A stretch of 7,634 nucleotides of DNA from Bdellovibrionales bacterium (GTDB taxonomy: Bacteria > Bdellovibrionota > Bacteriovoracia > Bacteriovoracales > Bacteriovoracaceae), in assembly GCA_005791855.1 (NCBI GenBank), contig SXUH01000183.1, forward strand, positions 1 to 7,634, given 5' to 3'. The translations under genes were made by a program, and so were the position numbers. The first letter of the stretch is position 1; each line of letters opens with the position of its first letter. The notes beneath the pieces were generated by a model. It saw only the letters and a list, made by a program, of their open reading frames with translations, did not search any database and was not told the origin of the DNA. Below are positions 1 through 5,397 of the stretch, in pieces.

Positions 1-124
1 CATCAAGAAAGCCGCGTTCGCAGAAGAGAACAAGTACATGGCCTTCGGCGACCAGGCCGTGGAGTTCGCCGTGGACGCCCTCAGCGAGTCGCCGGAGGAC
101 CTCCTCGACAACGTCGACAACTAG
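1..124 (+). CDS. C-terminal end of an unidentified protein (partial, 5' end outside window)
   Basis: An open frame enters from the left edge, with its first complete codon at position 2, and ends at TAG 122-124, giving the last 40 residues (starting IKKAAFAEEN, ending LLDNVDN). It is read as coding because nearly every codon ends in G or C, as in the clearly real genes of the window, and because the amino-acid mix is ordinary and acidic (several Asp/Glu near the end) rather than the Arg/Pro/Gly-rich mix of the shadow frames. No family can be recognised from this tail. It converges on the DUF155 gene, and the two stop codons share the palindrome CTAG at 121-124, so there is no room for an intergenic terminator. 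Confidence 0.72.
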   Translation, partial: IKKAAFAEENKYMAFGDQAVEFAVDALSESPEDLLDNVDN

Positions 125-1230
125 GGCTTGAGCAGGCTGAAGATCAGCGGCACCACTTCCACCGCGATCAGGAGGATGATGATCATCTCCATCGTCTGGT
201 TCCGCGACTCGTTCACCTCGGAGTGGAGGAGCTTCGAAACCTCCGCGAGGTTCCCCAGCTTCTCGTTGATGCTCCTCTTCCAGTCGTCGAACCGGAACCG
301 CTTCGAAGACGCCCGGAAGATCGTCGCGAGGTAGAAATCCCCCACGGTCTTGAAGGAGTTCTCGACGTTCTCCACGATCTCGGAGATCTCGAGGTAGATC
401 TGGCCCGCCTCCTCGGCGAGGCGCGAGTACTTGTTCGAGAAGAGGCCCTTCTTCCGGCCCACGACTTCGTTGTAGAGGGTGTTCAGCCGCTGGTCGAGGA
501 GGTCGTCGTAGTAGCGCATCTCGAGGAGCTGGTTGAGCGCGAACTCGATGACCAGCGGGACGTCCATGGACCCGCTCGGCTCGACCACCAGGGCCGCGTT
601 CCAGTCGACGACGACGAGGTCGTCCTTCGAGTACTGGAAGACGTTCTCGATGGTGGAGCGCTTGATCGAATCGGACAGCATCTCCTTGGATTCGGCGAGG
701 ATGAGCGCCGGGATGTCCACCCGGTCGATCAGGGTCGCGAGGGGTGCGGCGAACCCGTCGAACTCCTGGATGAGGTAGGTCACGTAGTCCTCGTTCATCA
801 CCCAGTCGTTCAGGACCGGGATGGCGTGCTTGATGTCGTTCTGAAACTCCTTAGCCTTGTTCCGCGCGAGGACCTCGATCTCCTGGTCGTTCTCGATCCA
901 GCTCGCGGTCTTCACCAGGTCGAGCCAGCTGCAGCTGTCGGTCATGGGGATCTGGAAGCAGAGGGAGACGGTCCCGAAATGCCAGACCTTCGCGACCAGC
1001 TCCGAGGTGACCCTCCGGTCCTGGATGTTGATCTCGAAGTTCCCGAGCTGCACGGAGACCGGCGACCGGGAGATGATGAGGGACATGTTGTGCTTCCGGT
1101 CGAGCTTGAAGCGCTCCTTGAGCTTCTTATCCTCGAAGAGCGCCTCGACCTTCTCGAGGTCGATCTCGGAGCCGATGTCGAAGACCCGGTAGACGAGGAT
1201 CTTCCCTTTCTTGATCTTGATGTCGTCCAT
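121..1230 (-). CDS. DUF155 / RMND1-Sif2-like (RMD1 family) membrane-anchored protein
   Basis: This 369-residue protein resembles the DUF155 family (RMD1/Sif2-Sif3 in yeasts, RMND1 in mitochondria). Bacterial members have no settled function; the mitochondrial relatives are inner-membrane proteins linked to mitochondrial translation. Visible family traits are a mostly soluble body, a conserved-looking stretch near residues 228-250 (FALNQLLEMRYYDDLLDQRL), a helical charged region from about 265 to 345, and a single C-terminal hydrophobic segment at about 349-367 (MIIILLIAVEVV) that should act as a tail anchor. No signal peptide is seen. The ATG lies 6 nt after the rluB-like stop, and the SD TAAGGG uses that stop codon, so it is the last gene of the minus-strand operon. 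Its stop overlaps the convergent gene. Family assignment is by recognition of the C-terminal pattern; the function is unknown. Confidence 0.78.
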   Translation of the reverse strand: MDDIKIKKGKILVYRVFDIGSEIDLEKVEALFEDKKLKERFKLDRKHNMSLIISRSPVSVQLGNFEINIQDRRVTSELVAKVWHFGTVSLCFQIPMTDSCSWLDLVKTASWIENDQEIEVLARNKAKEFQNDIKHAIPVLNDWVMNEDYVTYLIQEFDGFAAPLATLIDRVDIPALILAESKEMLSDSIKRSTIENVFQYSKDDLVVVDWNAALVVEPSGSMDVPLVIEFALNQLLEMRYYDDLLDQRLNTLYNEVVGRKKGLFSNKYSRLAEEAGQIYLEISEIVENVENSFKTVGDFYLATIFRASSKRFRFDDWKRSINEKLGNLAEVSKLLHSEVNESRNQTMEMIIILLIAVEVVPLIFSLLKP

Positions 1231-1233
1231 AGT

Positions 1234-1239
1234 CCCTTA
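1234..1239 (-). promoter_or_regulatory. Shine-Dalgarno of the DUF155 gene, overlapping the upstream stop codon
   Basis: Read on the minus strand the junction is TAAGGG-ACT-ATG. The UAA is the stop codon of the rluB-like gene and also the first part of the SD. The spacer to the AUG is 3 nt, rather short. The arrangement supports translational coupling and the chosen start at 1230. Confidence 0.6.
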
Positions 1240-2259
1240 CGGGTTCGCAGGATACTTCTTCAGCGTCTTCGCAAAACGGGCTGCTTTGTCGGCCGCCTCC
1301 GCGTCCGCCAGGAGAGTGGCCTTCTCCTCCGCCTGACGCAGCTTCAGCTCTTTGATCGAAGCAACGGTCTCATAGTAGTTTTCCTTCCGGAAGCTATGGA
1401 ACTTCTTGTCATCCGCCGGGCGGGCCGTCTTAGAAACTATCTTTGCTACCTTCCCTGTGTTTAAAGATTTCTTCGCGGAGATGAACCGTCGCTGGATCAC
1501 CTTCTCGCCGTGCTCGTTGAGGCCCAGGGCCTTCAGGAGCTCCTTCCTGGTCGTGAACATGTATTGTCCCACAGGTAGGGTTTGAATGTTAAGTCCTTCG
1601 ATGGCTACCCGACGGAGCTTGTCCACCGTTAGGTCGACGGCGTCGCAGATCTTCCGGATCTCCCGGTTCTTCCCTTCGTTCAGGCGGAACTCGAGCCAGG
1701 TCTTGTTCGGGAGCTGTTCGATCACCCGGACCGACTTCGGCTTCAGGAGGCCATCTTCGGTCATCACCCCGCGCTTGATCTTCGCGAGCAGGGCTTCGTT
1801 CACGTGGCCGAAGACCTTCACCTCGTAGACCTTCTCCACCTCGTACTTCGGGTGCATGATCATGTTGGCGAGGTCGCCGTCGTTGGTGAGGATGAGGAGG
1901 CCCTCGGAGAGGTAGTCCAGGCGGCCCACCGGGAAGATCCTCTGCTTCACGCCGTAGATGAGTTCCATGACGGTTGGCCTGCCCTCCGGGTCCGAGAGGG
2001 TCGTCATGTAGGCCCGGGGCTTGTTCATGACCACGTAGACCTTGTCCACGGCCGCGAGCTCGAGGGTGTTCCCGTCGACCTGGATCACGTCGGTGTGGGG
2101 GTTGACCTTCGTCCCGAGCTCGGTCACGGTGTTCCCGTTGACGGTGACGCGGCCATCGAGGATGTAGCCTTCGGCCTTCCTCCTCGAGGTGATCCCGCAG
2201 TCTGCGATAACTTTCTGTAAGCGGATTGAAATGTCTTGGGTAGACTTCTGAGTCGTCAT
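1237..2259 (-). CDS. rluB: 23S rRNA-type pseudouridine synthase, RsuA/RluB family, with basic C-terminal extension
   Basis: A 340-residue pseudouridine synthase that isomerises uridine in ribosomal RNA; RluB enzymes act on helix 80-93 region uridines of 23S rRNA. An N-terminal S4 RNA-binding domain spans about residues 11-70 (IRLQKVIADCGITSRRKAE). The catalytic domain follows, with NKPRAYMTT at 79-87, DPEGRPTV at 90-97, the catalytic motif GRLDYLSEGLLILTNDG at 112-128 (catalytic Asp115) and EGKNREIRK at 195-203. The catalytic fold ends near 245. Residues about 250-340 are a Lys-rich, probably disordered or helical tail of the kind seen in many RluB proteins. The start at 2259 is supported by AGGAG six nt upstream. 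It lies between scpB (78-bp gap) and the DUF155 gene (6-nt gap); rluB next to scpB is a common arrangement. RsuA (16S-specific) cannot be excluded by motif alone, but the tail and neighbourhood favour RluB. Confidence 0.88.
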   Translation of the reverse strand: MTTQKSTQDISIRLQKVIADCGITSRRKAEGYILDGRVTVNGNTVTELGTKVNPHTDVIQVDGNTLELAAVDKVYVVMNKPRAYMTTLSDPEGRPTVMELIYGVKQRIFPVGRLDYLSEGLLILTNDGDLANMIMHPKYEVEKVYEVKVFGHVNEALLAKIKRGVMTEDGLLKPKSVRVIEQLPNKTWLEFRLNEGKNREIRKICDAVDLTVDKLRRVAIEGLNIQTLPVGQYMFTTRKELLKALGLNEHGEKVIQRRFISAKKSLNTGKVAKIVSKTARPADDKKFHSFRKENYYETVASIKELKLRQAEEKATLLADAEAADKAARFAKTLKKYPANP

Positions 2260-2337
2260 CTTGTGCTCCTATCTGCCTCCCGGCAGTTAATGAATTTGAA
2301 TTCGATGAGAATAGCGACGGTTCCTAAAGCTTAGGTG
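2260..2337 (-). other. 78-bp scpB-rluB intergenic gap, AT-rich
   Basis: This is the only sizeable gap inside the minus-strand operon. Besides the hairpin and SD near rluB, it holds a second small inverted repeat, CCTAA-AGC-TTAGG at 2323-2335, just after the scpB stop; its 5-bp AT-rich stem has no following U-run, so it is not a convincing terminator. No clear -35/-10 pair was found, although the A/T-rich stretch around 2290-2310 could carry a weak internal promoter. Most likely rluB is co-transcribed with scpB. Confidence 0.4.
2266..2286 (-). promoter_or_regulatory. GNRA-type hairpin immediately upstream of the rluB Shine-Dalgarno
   Basis: On the mRNA strand, CTGCC (2286-2282), loop GGGA (2281-2278) and GGCAG (2277-2273) form a perfect 5-bp stem closed by a GNRA tetraloop. 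Two bases later comes AGGAG (2270-2266), then a 6-nt spacer and the ATG at 2259. The stem does not include the SD, so it could mark the end of an upstream message, protect a processed 5' end or keep the SD unpaired. Five base pairs are few, and chance occurrence cannot be ruled out. The SD itself is solid. Confidence 0.4.
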
Positions 2338-3744
2338 TTACTCGTCGCTAGACTCATCCTGCGGTACTGATACTTCGTTAAGAAACGCTAGGTCAAGACC
2401 AAAATCTTTACCCTTCTCGATGGTTTCGTCAATGGAGTTCTCTAAGTTATCGATTGTCCCGTTCACGTCTTCGAATCCCATCTCGTCTTCCTCAAGTTTC
2501 TCGCCGGTTAGCTGCTCGAACGCTAGATCGAGGGCCTTCTCGAGATCCTCGGCTTCCGTGTCTAATTTTTCTTGAATTCCGGCGGCTTCTGCTTCCGCCT
2601 CGGCGATGTCCAGGGCCCGGAGGGCTTCGAATTCGTGATCGAGGTCCTCTGGAGCGTTGAATACCACACCTTCTTGGGTAATATCCACGACCTTCGGGTC
2701 ACCGACGGACATGATGCTCTCGGAGGCGCTCGCGGCCACGTTCTGCTTCAGCGACTCTTCCCGGTTCACGAACTCCTCGAGGATGTCGAAGGCGGACTTC
2801 CGGACGACGGCCTCGCCGTCGACCTTCTTCTTCTCCTCGCTCTTCAGGAGCATGGTGAAGCTCGTCTCGGAGGTGATCTGCTGGATGTCCTCCGAGAGCT
2901 TGTCGAGCTCTTCGAACTCGTCCACGGTGAACTTCTTCGAGTCGCCGCGGAAGACGACGGACTTGATGTCGGCGATGGCGCCGACGTTGTTCTTCGTCGC
3001 CATCTCCTCGAGCTCGTACTCCGGCGGGAGCGCGGAGAGGTCGGCGAGGTTGAAGACCTCGAGGAACTCCTCGGTGGTCCCGAAGAGGGAGGGCCTGCCG
3101 AGCTCCTCCGAGCGGCCCGTGATCTTCACCAGGCGCTTGTCCATGAGGGCGCGGATGATGTGGCTCGAGTCCACGCCGCGGATCTTCTCCACGTCGGTCT
3201 TCGAGATCGGCTGCTTGTAGGCGATGATCGCGAGGACCTCGAGGGCCGTCGGCGTGAGGACGAGAGAGTTCACCTTGAAGAGGTTCTGCACGAACTTCGA
3301 GTACGTCGCCTTGGTCCGGAACTGGTACCCTTCGGCGACCTCCACCAGGCGGATCCCGTGGTGCTTCTCCTCGTAGCCCTGCTGGAGCTTCGAGAGCGAG
3401 CTGTGGATCATCCGCAGCGGGAGTTCGTCGTCGATCTGGGCCTTGATCTTCTGGATCGAGATGGGCCGGTCGGACATGAAGATGATGGTTTCGATGGCGC
3501 CGCTCAGGGTCTCCGGGTTGAGGCCCGTGCGGGCCTGCCAGAGGAGGTCCTCCTGCTCCGTCTCATCGTAGTGGTCGAGGTCCAGGGAGAACGCCTCTGC
3601 GGGGTCAGAGGATTCCAGGGTCCCCATGTCATCAGCGGCGATGGTTGAGTCGACGGCCCCCAGGGTCTCCACGTCCTCCGCGGCTTCCTCGAGCGCTTCG
3701 GAGAGGTCCCACTCGAAGTTGATGTCTGTCTTGTTCTCTTCCAT
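2338..3744 (-). CDS. scpB: Segregation and condensation protein ScpB with long acidic N- and C-terminal extensions
   Basis: ScpB is the paired winged-helix subunit that dimerises and binds the kleisin ScpA within the SMC-ScpAB condensin, acting on the nucleoid in chromosome compaction and segregation. The recognisable core lies at about residues 76-248: it begins NPETLSGAIETIIFMSDRPI, contains LTPTALEVLAIIAYKQPISK at 163-182 and IRGVDSSHIIRALMDKRLVK at 188-207, and ends with GRPSLFGTTEEFLEVFNL at 216-233. Family members are usually around 180-280 residues; this one has 468. The extra parts are an acidic N-terminal arm (1-75) and a C-terminal region (250-468), strongly acidic from about 365 (EAEAEAAG, EDLEKALDLAFE, KLEEDEMGFED) and probably helical or disordered. 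The start is supported by TAAGGA six nt upstream, formed with the scpA stop 9 nt away. Codons in the last ~80 positions are far richer in A/T at third position than the core. Confidence 0.9.
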   Translation of the reverse strand: MEENKTDINFEWDLSEALEEAAEDVETLGAVDSTIAADDMGTLESSDPAEAFSLDLDHYDETEQEDLLWQARTGLNPETLSGAIETIIFMSDRPISIQKIKAQIDDELPLRMIHSSLSKLQQGYEEKHHGIRLVEVAEGYQFRTKATYSKFVQNLFKVNSLVLTPTALEVLAIIAYKQPISKTDVEKIRGVDSSHIIRALMDKRLVKITGRSEELGRPSLFGTTEEFLEVFNLADLSALPPEYELEEMATKNNVGAIADIKSVVFRGDSKKFTVDEFEELDKLSEDIQQITSETSFTMLLKSEEKKKVDGEAVVRKSAFDILEEFVNREESLKQNVAASASESIMSVGDPKVVDITQEGVVFNAPEDLDHEFEALRALDIAEAEAEAAGIQEKLDTEAEDLEKALDLAFEQLTGEKLEEDEMGFEDVNGTIDNLENSIDETIEKGKDFGLDLAFLNEVSVPQDESSDE

Positions 3745-3747
3745 AGT

Positions 3748-3756
3748 CCTTCCTTA
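3748..3756 (-). promoter_or_regulatory. Shine-Dalgarno of scpB containing the scpA stop codon
   Basis: The minus-strand junction reads TAAGGAAGG-ACT-ATG. The scpA UAA begins the SD; TAAGGA sits 6 nt from the scpB AUG, and a second AAGG lies 3 nt from it. A terminating ribosome would therefore sit on the next initiation site, which suits matched synthesis of the two partner subunits. Confidence 0.65.
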
Positions 3757-4572
3757 TTGGGCCTGTGCTTTGTTCTCTGGCTGCCCCGCTTCGGGCTCGA
3801 AGCCGGTGGCGGTTTCTACGTCAAACGTCTCGAGGCTCTCGCTCACCTCGATGTAGATCGACCCCTTGTCCTCGTTCTGGAACACCTGCAGCCGCTTGAG
3901 CCGCGCGAGTTCCAGGAGGGAGATGAAGGTGATCACCTTGTCGATGGTGCTGGCTTCCGCGAGGTTCAGGAGCTTGTCGAACTGGGTGGTCTCCCCCACC
4001 TTCAGCATGGATTTGAGCTGGATGAGCTTCTCCTTGATGGAGAGGCGGTCCCGGCGGATGACGGTGTACTTGCGCTTCTCCCGGCGGATGAGGTCCATCA
4101 TCGTCCCGGTGAGCTCGCCGAGCTCGAGCGGGGTGAGGATCGAGTTCTCGATGGCCTTCCGGTCGACCTTGGCCTTGACGAAGACCTCGTGGCCCTTCTT
4201 CGGAAGGCCCCAGAGCTTCTGGCCCAGCCGCTGGAAGCGCTCGAGCTCTTCGAGCCGCTTGATGAGCTCGCCTCGGGTCTGGATCTCGAGGCCGAGGTCG
4301 GCGCCGGAGACCTTGATGAGGTTCTGGTCCTGGGACTCGTCGGCGATGGTCTGCGACTTCAAGAAGAGCAGGGTCGCGGCCATGAACAGGTACTCGCCGG
4401 CCACGTCGAAGTTCAGGTCCTGCATCTTGCTGAGGTAGTCGAGGTACTGGTTGGTGATGGTGTTGAGCTCGAGCTCCTGGATCCGCATCTCCTCCTTCTG
4501 TATGAGGTGGAGGAGCAGGGCCAGCGGGCCGTCGAAGCGCTCGACCTTTACGAGGATTTCGTTTTCAGTCAT
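3754..4572 (-). CDS. scpA: Segregation and condensation protein ScpA (kleisin of SMC complex)
   Basis: ScpA is the kleisin that bridges the SMC heads and recruits ScpB. The 272-residue product is a normal length for the family. The N-terminal SMC-neck-binding region carries the hallmark FDGPLALLLHLIQKEEMRI (13-31), followed by ITNQYLDYL and the helix AGEYLFMAATLLFLKSQ (58-74). The middle (about 80-190) is charged and helical. The C-terminal winged helix that contacts an SMC head is seen at about 205-245 (STIDKVITFISLLELARLKRLQVFQ), ending in an acidic tail. The ATG at 4572 is preferred because TAAGGA lies 5 nt before it; an ATG at 4578 (adding Met-Ala) is possible, with AGGGA 7 nt upstream. 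The open frame continues to 4884, but that part overlaps the M50 gene out of frame and looks like a shadow. It sits 8 nt (or 2 nt) after the M50 stop and 9 nt before scpB. Confidence 0.92.
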   Translation of the reverse strand: MTENEILVKVERFDGPLALLLHLIQKEEMRIQELELNTITNQYLDYLSKMQDLNFDVAGEYLFMAATLLFLKSQTIADESQDQNLIKVSGADLGLEIQTRGELIKRLEELERFQRLGQKLWGLPKKGHEVFVKAKVDRKAIENSILTPLELGELTGTMMDLIRREKRKYTVIRRDRLSIKEKLIQLKSMLKVGETTQFDKLLNLAEASTIDKVITFISLLELARLKRLQVFQNEDKGSIYIEVSESLETFDVETATGFEPEAGQPENKAQAQ

Positions 4573-4577
4573 GGCCA

Positions 4578-4583
4578 TCCTTA
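4578..4583 (-). promoter_or_regulatory. Shine-Dalgarno deciding the scpA start, overlapping the M50 stop codon
   Basis: The minus-strand junction is ATG-TAA-GG-ATG-GCC-ATG, where the first ATG-TAA is the last Met and stop of the M50 gene. TAAGGA gives a 5-nt spacer to the ATG at 4572, but the same SD overlaps the ATG at 4578. This favours the inner start. Confidence 0.55.
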
Positions 4584-5264
4584 CATCCCTCCCAGCAGTC
4601 CGAGGAAGGAGAACATGATGAAGTTCGCAAAATCCTGAGCCGGCATCAGGACGTACCCCAGGGTGTGGATGTTCATGAAGCTCAGGAGCATCACGGCGAT
4701 GAAGATCACCGGCGTGTAGCGCGCGAGGTCTTCGTACTTCCGGAGCGCGTGGCCCTTCAGGAAGGAGGAGACCATCTTCGACCCGTCCAGCGGCGGCAGG
4801 GGGATGAGGTTGAAGGCCGCGAGGATGAAGTTGATGTACACCGAGAACCGGAGGATCCGGATCGAAATACCGTAGTATTCCCATCCCGCATGCACCTTCG
4901 TCGCGATCAGCGCGAGGACGAAGGCGGAGAGGGTCCCGAGGATCAGGTTCGAAAGCGGGCCCGCGAAGCTCACCCAGAAGAGGCCCGCGCGGTAGTTTTT
5001 AAAATTCCTCACCTCGATCGGCACGGGCCTCGCCCAGCCGATCATGGCGAAGTTCGTGAAGGCCGCGAGGAGCGGGAAGAAGACCGTTCCCATGGGATCG
5101 TAGTGCGCGGCCGGGTTGAGGGTCAGCCTCCCCTCGTTCTTCGCCGTCGGATCCCCGAACTTATTCGCCATCCAGGCGTGGGCCGCTTCGTGGATCACGA
5201 TGGCCATCAAAAAGCCCGGAAGAGATTGGGCAATGTTGAAAATTATCGAATTCAAATCGTTCAT
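4581..5264 (-). CDS. Site-2-protease-like M50 family intramembrane zinc metallopeptidase
   Basis: A 227-residue polytopic inner-membrane peptidase of the small M50 (YwhC/S2P-like) group, which cleaves within or near the membrane; substrates of this subgroup are mostly unknown. The first membrane helix carries the zinc-binding motif HEAAH (25-29, catalytic Glu26), followed by the group hallmark GDPTAKNEGRLTLNP (37-51). AGPLSN occurs at 101-106, and the second metal motif FNLIPLPPLDGSK is at 151-163 with Asp160 as third ligand. Hydrophobic segments near 10-30, 55-75, 95-122, 140-158 and 183-200 fit a multi-pass protein without PDZ domain. It is the first gene of the minus-strand operon ahead of scpA, a position often held by such peptidases. 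The ATG at 5264 is directly abutted by AAGAAGG, an unusually short spacing; a TTG at codon 4 (5255) would have a 9-nt spacer and is a real alternative. Confidence 0.9.
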   Translation of the reverse strand: MNDLNSIIFNIAQSLPGFLMAIVIHEAAHAWMANKFGDPTAKNEGRLTLNPAAHYDPMGTVFFPLLAAFTNFAMIGWARPVPIEVRNFKNYRAGLFWVSFAGPLSNLILGTLSAFVLALIATKVHAGWEYYGISIRILRFSVYINFILAAFNLIPLPPLDGSKMVSSFLKGHALRKYEDLARYTPVIFIAVMLLSFMNIHTLGYVLMPAQDFANFIMFSFLGLLGGM

Positions 5265-5397
5265 CCTTCTTACATATCAAATCTAACAATATGACGCAAT
5301 TTATAAGTTGAGTTCCAACGTCAGCTACGCAAAGCAAACTCGCTAATAATTCACAGGAGTTTTTGGACAATTTTCCCATTGTCCCTGATAATCAGTC
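5265..5397. promoter_or_regulatory. AT-rich divergent promoter region between M50/scp operon and Nudix operon
   Basis: This is the only place where genes diverge, so promoters for both operons are expected here. It is far more AT-rich than its surroundings. The palindrome TTATAA (5301-5306) supplies a -10-like hexamer in each direction: TATAAG (5302-5307) for the plus strand and TATAAA (5305-5300) for the minus strand. TAATAAT at 5344-5350 is another plus-strand -10 candidate. No good TTGACA-like -35 box sits at 16-18 bp from any of them, so the assignments are weak. A minimal AUG-UAA precedes the M50 start. The right part holds two inverted repeats described separately. Confidence 0.4.
5355..5397 (+). 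promoter_or_regulatory. Structured leader of the Nudix gene: distant AGGAG plus two abutting inverted repeats
   Basis: Directly before the Nudix ATG (5398) there is no SD. The nearest, AGGAG at 5355-5359, is 38 nt upstream. Between them lie TTTTT (5360-5364), a perfect inverted repeat GGACAAT/ATTGTCC (5365-5371 and 5378-5384, loop TTTCCC), and immediately next CTGAT-A-ATCAG (5385-5395), followed by TC. If both repeats fold, AGGAG and AUG are separated by only 5+2=7 unpaired nt. The second repeat can form only a 4-bp stem with a 3-nt loop in RNA and is weak. Alternatively the repeats are operators bound as DNA. Confidence 0.5.

Noticed and set aside
100..160. Possible bidirectional terminator at the convergent junction
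   Set aside because: No stem-loop with U-run is visible, and the two genes overlap at their stops.
223..1464. 413-codon plus-strand open frame antisense to the DUF155 and rluB genes
   Set aside because: Its Val/Leu/Arg/Asp/Glu-dominated composition is typical of the complement of G/C-ending codons. It lies wholly over two well-supported minus-strand genes and resembles no family.
2323..2335. CCTAA-AGC-TTAGG hairpin after the scpB stop as a terminator
   Set aside because: The AT-rich 5-bp stem has a 3-nt loop and no U-run follows; it is too weak to call.
2572..3648. 358-codon plus-strand open frame over scpB
   Set aside because: It is a shadow of scpB caused by avoidance of TTA, CTA and TCA codons; the composition is Leu/Val/Arg/Glu-rich and unlike a real protein.
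3757..4638. 293-codon plus-strand open frame over scpA
   Set aside because: It is the antisense shadow of scpA, with low-complexity Leu/Glu/Val/Asp content and no recognisable domain.
4579..4884. Upstream extension of the scpA frame to an ATG at 4884
   Set aside because: The extra ~100 residues are Pro/His/Arg-rich, overlap the M50 coding sequence in another frame and precede the conserved ScpA N-terminus; a proper SD exists at the inner start.
5307..5319. GTTG-AGTTC-CAAC inverted repeat in the divergent region as an operator
   Set aside because: The arms are only 4 bp with a mismatched centre, expected by chance in a region of this size.
5161..5379. 72-codon minus-strand frame crossing the divergent intergenic region
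   Set aside because: It overlaps the M50 N-terminal coding region out of frame, has no SD or family resemblance, and its start lies within the inverted repeat. It is explained as chance.
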